Source: Candidatus Methylomirabilota bacterium (GTDB lineage Bacteria; Methylomirabilota; Methylomirabilia; Methylomirabilales; Methylomirabilaceae). Taken from it: 14,877 bases of DNA. Below, in pieces: positions 8,188 through 14,877 of this stretch. The notes under the pieces were generated by a model that had not been told where the DNA came from, did not search any database, and saw only the letters and a list, made by a program, of their open reading frames with translations. The stretch lies in the NCBI GenBank assembly GCA_028869615.1, contig JAGWRQ010000032.1, positions 1 through 14,877 of the forward strand, given 5' to 3'. The position numbers were made by a program, and so were the translations under genes. The first letter of the stretch is position 1. The number at the start of each line of letters is the position of its first letter.

Positions 8188-8958
8188 TCAGATGAGCGAC
8201 CGTGACTGACAGCCATCGACTGTGACGCATGCGCCGGTCACTAAGCTCGCCTTTTGAGATGCCAGGAAGACCACGACGGCTGCGACCTCCTCGGGGCGGC
8301 CGAATCGGCCAAGCGGCAGCTCGTCCTTGATAAACTGGGCGATCTGAGCCGGGTTCTCGCGCTGCCACCTGTCCCACGAGCCGCCCGGAAAGAGCGTCGA
8401 GCCGGGCGCGACGCTGTTGACCAGGATATTGTGAGGGGCCAGCTCCCTGGCGAGCGACTTGGAGAGGCTGATCACCGCTGCTTTGGATGCGTTGTAGGTC
8501 ATGGCCCCTCCCGACTCCCGCCCCCAGATCGAGGCGATGTTAATGATCCGCCCGCCGCCCTGCCGCTTCATGATCGGTACTGCCAGCCGGACCATCCGGA
8601 GCGTCGAGAAGAAATTCAACTCGTACACCTCCCGCCAATCCTGCTCCGAGAGGACTTCCAACTCCCCGCGGCGCGACCCGCCGACGTTGTTGACCAAAAC
8701 ATCAATCCGGCCATACCGGTCCAGCGTCGCCTGCACAAAGCGCTCGGCTCCATGAGGGTCGGTGAGGTCGGCGGTCACCGTGAGGAGTTCGACTCCGTAG
8801 GCTTGGATCGCCTGAGCCGCTTCTTCCAGTGCCGGCAGACCTCGACCACAGATGCTGAGTCGACACCCCTCCTCGGCACAACCCAGGGCGATCGCCCTGC
8901 CGATCCCCCGGCTTCCGCCGCTCACCATCACAACTTTCCCACGCAGCCCCAACTCCAT
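8188..8958 (-). CDS. short-chain dehydrogenase/reductase (SDR), substrate unknown
   Basis: The product is 256 residues, a classical SDR. The Rossmann glycine motif GGSRGIG is at 14-20, and NNVGG starts at 90. The catalytic set is N115, S143, Y155 and K159 (YNASK). S143 and Y155 are 12 apart, one less than the usual 13, because of a short GRESGG loop. An arginine at 39 after strand beta2 hints at NADP(H), but this is weak. The start ATG is supported by AAGGAGGAGG (complement of 8963-8972). It is the last gene of the minus-strand run, 36 nt after nfi, and it converges on glgP with a 20-nt gap. Its strong ribosome binding site suggests independent translation. The substrate cannot be deduced; fatty-acyl-ACP reductase-type or sugar/alcohol oxidation are both possible. 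Confidence 0.92.
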   Translation of the reverse strand: MELGLRGKVVMVSGGSRGIGRAIALGCAEEGCRLSICGRGLPALEEAAQAIQAYGVELLTVTADLTDPHGAERFVQATLDRYGRIDVLVNNVGGSRRGELEVLSEQDWREVYELNFFSTLRMVRLAVPIMKRQGGGRIINIASIWGRESGGAMTYNASKAAVISLSKSLARELAPHNILVNSVAPGSTLFPGGSWDRWQRENPAQIAQFIKDELPLGRFGRPEEVAAVVVFLASQKASLVTGACVTVDGCQSRSLI

Positions 8959-8994
8959 GCGGCCTCCTCCTTCACGCTCTAACTTTACTAGACC

Positions 8995-9705
8995 CTATCC
9001 CCTGCACCCTACTTGTGAGATGGGCTTCCCTGCTCTGGCGGCAAGTCGCATCTTCGTCACCAACAGATGGGCGCGTCGCTGGGGCTCCGGGAGTCGATAG
9101 CCGCGGCATGTTGCAAGCACCGTCTGCACGGCGGCATCCAGACCGATCCGATCGCCCTGGGAGACAAAGACCGGCGCCACCCTATCTTTCGTCCGAAGGA
9201 CCATGCCGATCTGCTCGCCCTGATCCAGCAGCGGCGCAACGCTCCCGCGACGTGTCCGCGGCTCCTGGTGCGTTCCCACCAGACGGCTCTTGGCGCACCC
9301 GATCGAGGGAAGATCGAACAGGAGGCCCAGATGACAGGCGAGCCCAAAGCGGCGGGGATGCGCGAGGCCGTGGCCATCACAGATCAGGCAGTCCGGCATC
9401 GTCTTGAGTCTGTTCCAGGCCTTGATGACCGCGGGCGTCTCCCGGAACGACAGGAGTCCGGGGATGTACGGGAAACGAACGCTCGCAGTTGCTGTGGCGA
9501 GATCCAACACCTCACGCCCGTCGCCGCTCATGACAACGACTGAAGCGTACATCAGCTTTAGGGTCTCATCGTACGCCACATCGACCCCTGCGATTGTGGC
9601 AAAAGGTCCGCTACCGTGCAGACGAAGCTGAGAACGCAGCTTGATCTGGATCGCCATGGCCTCTTGCGGTGAGACGTCCCAGGGATGAAGGGTTCGGACA
9701 CGCAT
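8995..9705 (-). CDS. nfi: endonuclease V (deoxyinosine 3' endonuclease)
   Basis: The product is 236 residues, close to the 223-225 of the E. coli and Thermotoga enzymes. The enzyme nicks DNA one base 3' of deoxyinosine during repair of deaminated adenine. Predicted metal-binding residues are D42 (AGVDVAY), E89 (PYIPGLLSFRE) and D110 (CDGHGLAHPRR), with H213 in PEPQRRAH the likely match of Thermotoga H214. IGCAKSRLVG is also conserved. One departure is SQGDR at 182-186, where homologues I recall have a GHR-type motif. The start ATG overlaps the thiD stop by one base (TGATG), and no good ribosome binding site is visible, so translation probably depends on coupling to thiD. Longer in-frame reading upstream lies inside thiD and lacks family character. 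Confidence 0.93.
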   Translation of the reverse strand: MRVRTLHPWDVSPQEAMAIQIKLRSQLRLHGSGPFATIAGVDVAYDETLKLMYASVVVMSGDGREVLDLATATASVRFPYIPGLLSFRETPAVIKAWNRLKTMPDCLICDGHGLAHPRRFGLACHLGLLFDLPSIGCAKSRLVGTHQEPRTRRGSVAPLLDQGEQIGMVLRTKDRVAPVFVSQGDRIGLDAAVQTVLATCRGYRLPEPQRRAHLLVTKMRLAARAGKPISQVGCRG

Positions 9706-10520
9706 CAGGACAGTGTGAGGCTTCTGGCGGCTGCCATCGGATCGGTCGGACCGAATCCCTTTCCGAGCCGAAACCCATAGCGGATAGCAGCCGTGATGAA
9801 GCGCTTGGCGGTTGCAACCGCTTCCGGGACCGGACTGCCCTTGGCCAGTTCCGCGGCGATGGCCGCAGAGAAAACGCATCCGGTCCCATGGGTGTGGGGA
9901 GTATCGATTCGCTCGGTATCGAGCTCCGTGAAGCGACTTCCGTCGAACAGGAGATCGATCGCGCGGCCGCTAAGATGGCCCCCCTTGAGGACAACGTACC
10001 TCGGGCCAACGCCGTGGATCTGCCGCGCCGCCTGACGCATCCCATTGAGCTCGGTGATCGTCAGCCCTGTGAGCGCCTCAGCCTCCGGTACGTTCGGCGT
10101 GAGAACAAGGGCAAGAGGAAGCAGACGTTCGATGAGCGCCTTTACGGCATCAGGCCGAAGTAACGGCGCCCCACTCTTGGCCACCATCACCGGGTCGACA
10201 ACCAGCCGCGTGATCGCATACGCCTTCACCTTCGCCGCGACCACCTCGATGATCGCTGCGCTCGACAGCATCCCGGTCTTGGCCGCGTCGATGGCGATAT
10301 CGTCAAGGATCGAATCGATCTGGCGGCCGACGAACTCCGGCGGCAGATCGTGCACCCCTTGGATACCGACCGTGTTCTGAGCCGTGACCGACGTGATCGC
10401 CGAGGTCCCGAAGACACCCAGCACTGCAAAGGTTTTGAGATCGGCCTGGATCCCCGCCCCGCCCCCGGAATCAGAGCCCGCGATCGTCAGCGCCCGCCGC
10501 ATCGCCTCGCCGCCTGCCAT
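9705..10520 (-). CDS. thiD: hydroxymethylpyrimidine/phosphomethylpyrimidine kinase
   Basis: The product is 271 residues, a ribokinase-fold enzyme that phosphorylates HMP and then HMP phosphate for thiamine diphosphate synthesis. Signatures are [13 protein letters not shown] at 15-27, [26 protein letters not shown], and the anion-hole loop HGTGC with C215. Length is normal for single-domain ThiD, and no ThiE domain is fused. Two starts are possible: ATG at 10520 (18 nt after the gcvPB stop, weak ribosome binding site) and ATG at 10502, which starts right at the conserved [11 protein letters not shown] and has GAGG 3 nt upstream. The shorter one may be the real start. Its stop overlaps the nfi start. 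Thiamine synthesis has no direct step in common with glycine cleavage, so co-location is probably housekeeping co-expression. No TPP riboswitch fits in the 18-nt gap. Confidence 0.95.
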   Translation of the reverse strand: MAGGEAMRRALTIAGSDSGGGAGIQADLKTFAVLGVFGTSAITSVTAQNTVGIQGVHDLPPEFVGRQIDSILDDIAIDAAKTGMLSSAAIIEVVAAKVKAYAITRLVVDPVMVAKSGAPLLRPDAVKALIERLLPLALVLTPNVPEAEALTGLTITELNGMRQAARQIHGVGPRYVVLKGGHLSGRAIDLLFDGSRFTELDTERIDTPHTHGTGCVFSAAIAAELAKGSPVPEAVATAKRFITAAIRYGFRLGKGFGPTDPMAAARSLTLS

Positions 10521-10538
10521 ATCCGCACCGCATACCTT

Positions 10539-12101
10539 TTACCGCCCTGGATTGGGCGCTTTCCCTTTCCAGCGCAGATTCGGCTGGCGAGCAGCCTTCA
10601 CCTCGTCTAGCCGCGAGACCTTGGTCTTGTGCGGGGCGGACCGGACCAGCTCCGGATTGCGCTCGGCCTCCTCGGCGATCCGCTTCATGGCGGCGATGAA
10701 CTGATCCAGCGTCTCCTTGCTCTCGGTCTCGGTCGGTTCGATCATCATGGCGCCCCTGACGATCAGAGGGAAGTAGATGGTTGGCGGATGAAAGCCGTAA
10801 TCCATCAGCCGCTTGGCGATGTCAATGGTTTGGACGCCGTGCGGAAGCTGACGCGCATCAGAGAAGACACACTCGTGCTTGCAGTGCTTGTCGTACGGCA
10901 GATGGTAGTGGTCCTTCAACTGGTTCATGATGTAATTGGCATTGATCACGGCCACCTCGGCTACGCGACGCAGTCCCGATGGACCCAGCGAACGGATGTA
11001 GGCATAGGCCCGCACCAGCGCCGCGAAGTTCCCGTAGAAGGCGCGCACCCTGCCGACACTCGACGGCAGGCCGTCATTCAGGACAAATCGCTTCCCCTTT
11101 TTCTCGACGACCGGGACCGGCATGAAGGGCGCGAGATGCGCCTTGAGACCCACCGGCCCCGCGCCCGGACCGCCGCCCCCGTGCGGGACGGCAAACGTCT
11201 TATGCAGGTTGAAGTGCAGGACGTCGATCCCCGTGTCGCCAGGTCTCGAGATCCCGATGATGGCATTCAGGTTGGCGCCGTCGCAGTAGACCTGCCCGCC
11301 CTTGGCGTGAACGATCTTGGCGATCTCAGCGATCTGGTCCTCGAAGAGCCCAAGGGTATTGGGATTCGTAACCATGATGGCGGCCACGTCCTCGTCCATC
11401 GCATCGGCCACGGCCTTGGGATCCAAACGGCCGTTCGGGCCGGACTTGATCTGCAGTACCTCGTAGCCACAGATGGCGGAACTCGCGGGATTGGTGCCAT
11501 GGGCGGAGTCAGGGACTAGGACCCGTTTCCGTGGGCTCCCCTTCGATTCCAGATACGCCCGGATCAGCATCATGCCCAAGATCTCCCCCTGGGCGCCGGC
11601 AGCCGGCTGGAGGGAGATCCGATCCATCCCGCTTACCTCGGCCAGGTACTGCTCCAGTTCATACATCAGCTCCAAGGCGCCCTGGGTCAGGCTCTCCGGC
11701 TGATACGGGTGCGCGCAGGAGAAGCCTGGCAGCCGCCATACCTCCTCATTGATCTTCGGGTTGTATTTCATCGTGCAGGAGCCCAAGGGGTAGAAGCCCG
11801 TATCGACTCCGTAATTCCATTGCGATAGCCGCGTGAAATGCCGGACCACCTCGACTTCGGACAGTTCGGGGAAACCGGAAATGTCGCGCCGGAGGAGCTT
11901 TCTGGGCAACAGCCGCTCCGGTTTCAGCTCCGGGACGTCGCACTCAGGGAGCGTACAGCCTCGCCGACCCTGCGACCCTTGATCAAACAGGAGCGGCTCC
12001 TCGAACATCAGTCCCGTGACGCCGACCCCCTCGTCTTGGCCTGTGGCACTTGGCCCGCATGAAATCCCCCCATCCCCCCTTTGTCGCACCTCATCCGTCA
12101 T
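10539..12101 (-). CDS. gcvPB: glycine dehydrogenase (decarboxylating) subunit 2
   Basis: The product is 520 residues, the PLP-carrying subunit of the split P protein, which decarboxylates glycine and transfers aminomethyl to lipoyl-GcvH. K301 in [17 protein letters not shown] is the predicted PLP lysine; [12 protein letters not shown] and SAHGTNPAS are also conserved. The start at ATG 12101 overlaps the gcvPA stop (ATGA) and follows a strong GGAGGT. This start gives about 31 glycine-rich residues before the usual beginning (MFEEPLLF...GRRGCTLPE), so the protein is longer than the 470-490 usual for the family. An in-frame ATG at 12008 matches the family start but has no visible ribosome binding site. 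The extension carries the paired C6 tract described separately. Function is secure; the exact N-terminus is not. Confidence 0.96.
   Translation of the reverse strand: MTDEVRQRGDGGISCGPSATGQDEGVGVTGLMFEEPLLFDQGSQGRRGCTLPECDVPELKPERLLPRKLLRRDISGFPELSEVEVVRHFTRLSQWNYGVDTGFYPLGSCTMKYNPKINEEVWRLPGFSCAHPYQPESLTQGALELMYELEQYLAEVSGMDRISLQPAAGAQGEILGMMLIRAYLESKGSPRKRVLVPDSAHGTNPASSAICGYEVLQIKSGPNGRLDPKAVADAMDEDVAAIMVTNPNTLGLFEDQIAEIAKIVHAKGGQVYCDGANLNAIIGISRPGDTGIDVLHFNLHKTFAVPHGGGGPGAGPVGLKAHLAPFMPVPVVEKKGKRFVLNDGLPSSVGRVRAFYGNFAALVRAYAYIRSLGPSGLRRVAEVAVINANYIMNQLKDHYHLPYDKHCKHECVFSDARQLPHGVQTIDIAKRLMDYGFHPPTIYFPLIVRGAMMIEPTETESKETLDQFIAAMKRIAEEAERNPELVRSAPHKTKVSRLDEVKAARQPNLRWKGKAPNPGR
12062..12082. 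repeat. paired C6 tract (AAAT-C6-AT-C6-TTT) in the gcvPB N-terminal extension
   Basis: Two runs of six C (12066-12071 and 12074-12079) separated by AT sit between A-rich and T-rich edges. The segment falls within the non-conserved first part of gcvPB. Short elements of similar look are dispersed in some bacterial genomes, which is recollection only. Only one copy is seen in this window. Confidence 0.5.
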
Positions 12102-13447
12102 CGCCCACCTCCCATCGCCTTGCAGAGCGCGTCGATCTCCTCGCGGCTGTTTTGCTCCGTCACGCAGAGAAGCAGGCAATCCGAGAGCTCTGGGTAGAAT
12201 CGGCCCAGATCCAAGCCGCCGATGATTCCTTTGGCGAGCAGCGCACGATTCACCTGAGCCGGGGTCCGCCTTTTCACCCGTACCACGAACTCATTGAAGG
12301 TGGGGCCTGCGAAGGGAAGCTCGTAGCCGCGGAGTTTAGAGATCGCGTCTTTGGCATAGGCCGTCTTGCGGAGGTTCAGCAGGGCCAGCTCCCTGAGCCC
12401 GGCTCGCCCCAGGAGCGACAGATGAACAGTCGCTGCAAGGGCGCAGAGTCCTTCGTTCGTACAGATGTTGGACGTGGCCTTCTCCCGTCTGATGTGTTGT
12501 TCTCTGGTGCAGAGCGTGAGGACATAGCCCACCCTCCCGACCTTGTCCTCGGTCTGTCCGACCAGGCGACCTGGCATGCTGCGGATGTAGGCTTCTTTCG
12601 AGGCGAAGAAGCCAAGGTAGGGACCGCCGAAGTTCAGATGATTCCCGAACGCCTGGCCCTCTCCCACGACAATGTCCGCCCCGCACTCGCCGGGGGATCG
12701 GACGATGCCAAACGATACCGGTTCAGCCACAGCCACAATCAGGAGAGCCCCGACACGGTGAGCGGCCTCCGCGAGCTCATCTAACGACTCCAGGACTCCG
12801 AAGAAGTTCGGGCTCTGGACCACAACGGCGCAGGTACGGTCCGACAGCGCCACCTTTACCTTTTTCAGGTCGGTCGTGCCCTGGTCCGTGCAAGGAACCT
12901 CGTGCAGGTGGAGGCCAAGCTTGCTCACGTAGGTGCGGGATACCATCCGGTACTCCGGGTGCACGGCCGTGGGCAGCACCACCTCCCGGCGACCGTTAAT
13001 CCTGTGAGCCATCAGGATCGCCTCGGCCAGGGCGCTGGAACCATCGTACATCGACGCGTTTGCCACCTCCATGCCAGTGAGCTGGCAGATCAGCGTCTGG
13101 TACTCGTAGATCGCCTGAAGTGTACCTTGCGACAACTCCGGCTGGTACGGCGTATATGCGGTGTAGAACTCCGATCTGTACACCAGGTGGGAGACGGCGG
13201 CAGGGATGAAGTGATTGTAGGCGCCTGCCCCCAGGAAGGAGGAGTATTGATCCACGTCTGCGTTCTTACCGGCCAACCCCTTCATGTGCTTTCGCAGTCC
13301 GGTCTCAGAAAGCGGCGGCGCCAGGTTCAGCCCCCGCTTGAGCTTGAGCTTCTGGGGGATGTCGGCAAACAGCTCCTCGCTCGACCGGACGCCGATGGCA
13401 TCCAGCATCGCGCGGCAGTCGGCCTCCGTGTTCGGGATGTACTCCAT
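12098..13447 (-). CDS. gcvPA: glycine dehydrogenase (decarboxylating) subunit 1
   Basis: The product is 449 residues, the first subunit of the heteromeric P protein of the glycine cleavage system, equivalent to the N-terminal half of the single-chain GcvP. The N-terminus MEYIPNTEADCRAML, the segment FLGAGAYNHFIPAAV and TAYTPYQPELSQGTLQ are typical. PLP is bound by the partner subunit. The start ATG overlaps the gcvH stop by one base (TGATG) and has GGAGGAG (complement of 13453-13459) 5 nt upstream; the stop overlaps the gcvPB start in ATGA. These overlaps favour equal production of the subunits. Length and conserved segments are normal, and I see no sign of damage. Confidence 0.97.
   Translation of the reverse strand: MEYIPNTEADCRAMLDAIGVRSSEELFADIPQKLKLKRGLNLAPPLSETGLRKHMKGLAGKNADVDQYSSFLGAGAYNHFIPAAVSHLVYRSEFYTAYTPYQPELSQGTLQAIYEYQTLICQLTGMEVANASMYDGSSALAEAILMAHRINGRREVVLPTAVHPEYRMVSRTYVSKLGLHLHEVPCTDQGTTDLKKVKVALSDRTCAVVVQSPNFFGVLESLDELAEAAHRVGALLIVAVAEPVSFGIVRSPGECGADIVVGEGQAFGNHLNFGGPYLGFFASKEAYIRSMPGRLVGQTEDKVGRVGYVLTLCTREQHIRREKATSNICTNEGLCALAATVHLSLLGRAGLRELALLNLRKTAYAKDAISKLRGYELPFAGPTFNEFVVRVKRRTPAQVNRALLAKGIIGGLDLGRFYPELSDCLLLCVTEQNSREEIDALCKAMGGGR
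12107..12112 (-). promoter_or_regulatory. ribosome binding site of gcvPB inside gcvPA
   Basis: On the minus strand this reads GGAGGT, 5 nt before the ATG at 12101. It lies within the last codons of gcvPA. It is the main reason to accept the long form of gcvPB over the downstream ATG at 12008. Confidence 0.7.
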
Positions 13448-13833
13448 CAGTGCTCCTCCGCCGCCAGATAGGCTTTGTACTCCTCAGCGGTCATCAGATT
13501 CCCCAGCTCGTCAGGATCAGCGATTCTGGCCACGATCATCCATCCCCGTCCGTAGGGGTCGACGTTGATCTGCTCCGGATTCGATTCGAGCGAGGAGTTG
13601 ACCTCGAGCACCTCACCGGTCAGTGGACAGTACAGGTCGGAGACGGCCTTCACCGACTCCACGACGCCGAACGCCTCCATCTGACGCAGTACCCTCCCGA
13701 CCTGTGGCATTTCAGCGAACACGATGTCGCCGAGTTGGCTCTGGGCAAAGTGGGTGATCCCGATACGTCCACGATCCCCTTCAACCTTGACCCATTCATG
13801 CGCTTTCGTATAATGCAGCCCCTCAGGAACCAT
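13447..13833 (-). CDS. gcvH: glycine cleavage system H protein
   Basis: The product is 128 residues, against 129 in E. coli. It is the lipoyl carrier that shuttles the aminomethyl group between P, T and L proteins. The lipoylation site is K62 in VVESVKAVSDLYCP. HEWV near the N-terminus and the C-terminal NVDPYGRGWMI segment are typical. The start at ATG 13833 is chosen because GGAGGT (complement of 13838-13843) precedes it and MVPEGLHYTKAHEWV matches family starts; an upstream in-frame ATG at 13845 and TTG at 13854 are less likely. It starts 17 nt after the gcvT stop, and its own stop overlaps gcvPA. The genes for lipoylation and the L protein are not in the window. Confidence 0.97.
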   Translation of the reverse strand: MVPEGLHYTKAHEWVKVEGDRGRIGITHFAQSQLGDIVFAEMPQVGRVLRQMEAFGVVESVKAVSDLYCPLTGEVLEVNSSLESNPEQINVDPYGRGWMIVARIADPDELGNLMTAEEYKAYLAAEEH

Positions 13834-13837
13834 ACTC

Positions 13838-13843
13838 ACCTCC
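13838..13843 (-). promoter_or_regulatory. ribosome binding site deciding the gcvH start
   Basis: On the minus strand this reads GGAGGT, 4 nt before the ATG at 13833. It overlaps the alternative ATG at 13845, which would add four residues not typical of the family. Confidence 0.7.
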
Positions 13844-13850
13844 ATAGCCT

Positions 13851-14877
13851 TCAACGTGCTCGCTTATAGAAAGGAGTTCGAACGACCCTCGCGGCAATGG
13901 GACTATCCCGAATCACAATGTCAAACTCGGTTCCGACAGCCGCGTACTGTACCGTCACATATCCCAGTCCGATGTTCTTCCCGAGCGAGGGCGCGGGTCC
14001 GCCGCTAGTGACCTCGCCGATCGGCTGACTGCCCTTGACCAAAGGATAGTGGGAGCGGGCGATCCCCCGACCAAGCATCTCGAACCCCACCAGCTTCCGG
14101 CTGATCCCAACCGCCTTCTGCCGCGTAAGCGCCTCGCGGCCAATGAACTCTCCCTTTTCCAGCTTCACAATCCAGCCGAGGTCCGCCTCCAGGACGGTGT
14201 GGCGATCGTCGATGTCCTGACCGTACAGGGCCATCTTGGCTTCGAGGCGCAAGGTGTCACGGGCGCCAAGGCCGCAGGGTTGTAAGCCAACCGGCGCCCC
14301 TGCCTCGAGGAGGGCATTCCAGAGGGTAGTCACATGCTGCGGTGGGATATAGATCTCGAAGCCGTCCTCCCCGGTGTAACCTGTCCGGGAGATACGGCAG
14401 TCGATGCCAATCACTTGTCCTTCGACAAATCGGAAGTATTTCAGCCTTCCCAATTCCACAGAGGTCAGCTTCTCCAGAATCTCCTGCGCTCTGGGTCCCT
14501 GGAGGGCCAGGAGGGCCATCTCGTCGCTGGTATTTCTGACCTCCGCGCCTGACACCATGTGCTCACGGATCCAGGCCAAATCCTTCTCGATATTCGCGGC
14601 ATTCACCGTCAAGCAGTAGCCGTCACTCGTACACTTATACACGGTGATGTCGTCCACAAATGTCCCCTCGGAGGTAGTGAGGGCAGAGTATTGTACCTCT
14701 CCGACGGAGAGCCGAGACGCATCATTTGAGGTGAGGTGCTGCACCGCTTCCAGGGCGGCGGGTCCCATGATCTCAATCTCCCCCATATGCGAGACGTCGA
14801 ACAAGCCCGCCTGCTCCCTGACGGCACGGTGCTCCTCCAGAATCCCGGCATACTGCACCGGCATCTCCCAGCCGCCA
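13851..14877 (-). CDS. gcvT: glycine cleavage system T protein (aminomethyltransferase), 5' end cut by window
   Basis: This tetrahydrofolate-dependent enzyme releases ammonia and forms 5,10-methylene-THF from the aminomethyl group on GcvH. 341 residues are visible. The frame runs to the window edge, and the residues before the internal ATG at 14864 read GGWE, continuing into MPVQYAG. This is the canonical FGGWEMPVQY block found about 20 residues into GcvT, so that ATG is not the start and the true start lies beyond the edge. Other signatures are EEHRAVREQAGLFDVSHMGE, FVDDITVY (folate site), GYTGEDGFEIY and a C-terminal GLGYV segment. It is the first visible gene of the minus-strand operon, 17 nt before gcvH. 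Any promoter or glycine riboswitch would be outside the window. Confidence 0.97.
   Translation of the reverse strand, partial: GGWEMPVQYAGILEEHRAVREQAGLFDVSHMGEIEIMGPAALEAVQHLTSNDASRLSVGEVQYSALTTSEGTFVDDITVYKCTSDGYCLTVNAANIEKDLAWIREHMVSGAEVRNTSDEMALLALQGPRAQEILEKLTSVELGRLKYFRFVEGQVIGIDCRISRTGYTGEDGFEIYIPPQHVTTLWNALLEAGAPVGLQPCGLGARDTLRLEAKMALYGQDIDDRHTVLEADLGWIVKLEKGEFIGREALTRQKAVGISRKLVGFEMLGRGIARSHYPLVKGSQPIGEVTSGGPAPSLGKNIGLGYVTVQYAAVGTEFDIVIRDSPIAARVVRTPFYKRAR

Noticed and set aside
10629..11519. Long plus-strand open frame inside gcvPB
   Set aside because: Antisense to conserved GcvPB sequence; composition typical of a shadow frame.
14862..14864. ATG at 14864 as the start of gcvT
   Set aside because: Codons before it in frame encode GGWE, part of the conserved GcvT N-terminal block, so the gene continues past the window edge.

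Overview
The window reads as chromosomal DNA of a GC-rich Gram-negative-type bacterium. It holds two compact gene blocks that converge near base 8,180, and it has no mobile element, tRNA, rRNA or CRISPR array that I can see. The split two-subunit glycine decarboxylase, the PP2C/STAS/anti-sigma-kinase signalling set and the G+C level would fit an environmental lineage such as Methylomirabilota (NC10), Nitrospirota or a deltaproteobacterial relative. This is an impression and not something the sequence alone proves.

Left block, plus strand, 116-8167. In order it encodes: a response regulator fused to a PP2C/SpoIIE-type phosphatase (116-1309); a PAS-PAS-GAF hybrid histidine kinase with two receiver domains (1361-4501); a free-standing Hpt phosphotransfer protein (4515-4829); a STAS anti-sigma-factor antagonist (4847-5194); an RsbW/SpoIIAB-like serine kinase (5201-5671); and glycogen phosphorylase glgP (5675-8167). 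Gaps are 51, 13, 17, 6 and 3 nt, so this is probably one operon. It contains every part of a relay in which sensor His-Asp phosphorylation passes through Hpt to the receiver-PP2C protein. That protein would then dephosphorylate the STAS protein and so control the anti-sigma-type kinase. No sigma factor or DNA-binding regulator lies in the window; the only enzyme attached is glgP. This makes glycogen breakdown the most obvious candidate output or co-regulated function, and it is the most interesting feature here.

Right block, minus strand, 14877-8188. Read in its own direction it encodes the glycine cleavage system gcvT (5' end cut by the window edge), gcvH, gcvPA and gcvPB, followed by thiD (HMP/HMP-P kinase), nfi (endonuclease V) and a short-chain dehydrogenase. 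Stop/start overlaps (TGATG at gcvH/gcvPA and at thiD/nfi, ATGA at gcvPA/gcvPB) indicate a tightly coupled operon. The dihydrolipoamide dehydrogenase (L protein) is not in the window. The promoter, and any glycine riboswitch ahead of gcvT, would lie beyond the right edge.

No stretch longer than 300 bases lacks a gene. The longest non-coding parts are the first 115 bases and the 51-base gap at 1310-1360. The convergent gap 8168-8187 has no convincing terminator. Smaller curiosities are a 35-nt perfect direct repeat at the start of the hybrid kinase, a C8 tract inside the phosphatase gene, and a paired C6 tract inside an unusual N-terminal extension of gcvPB.
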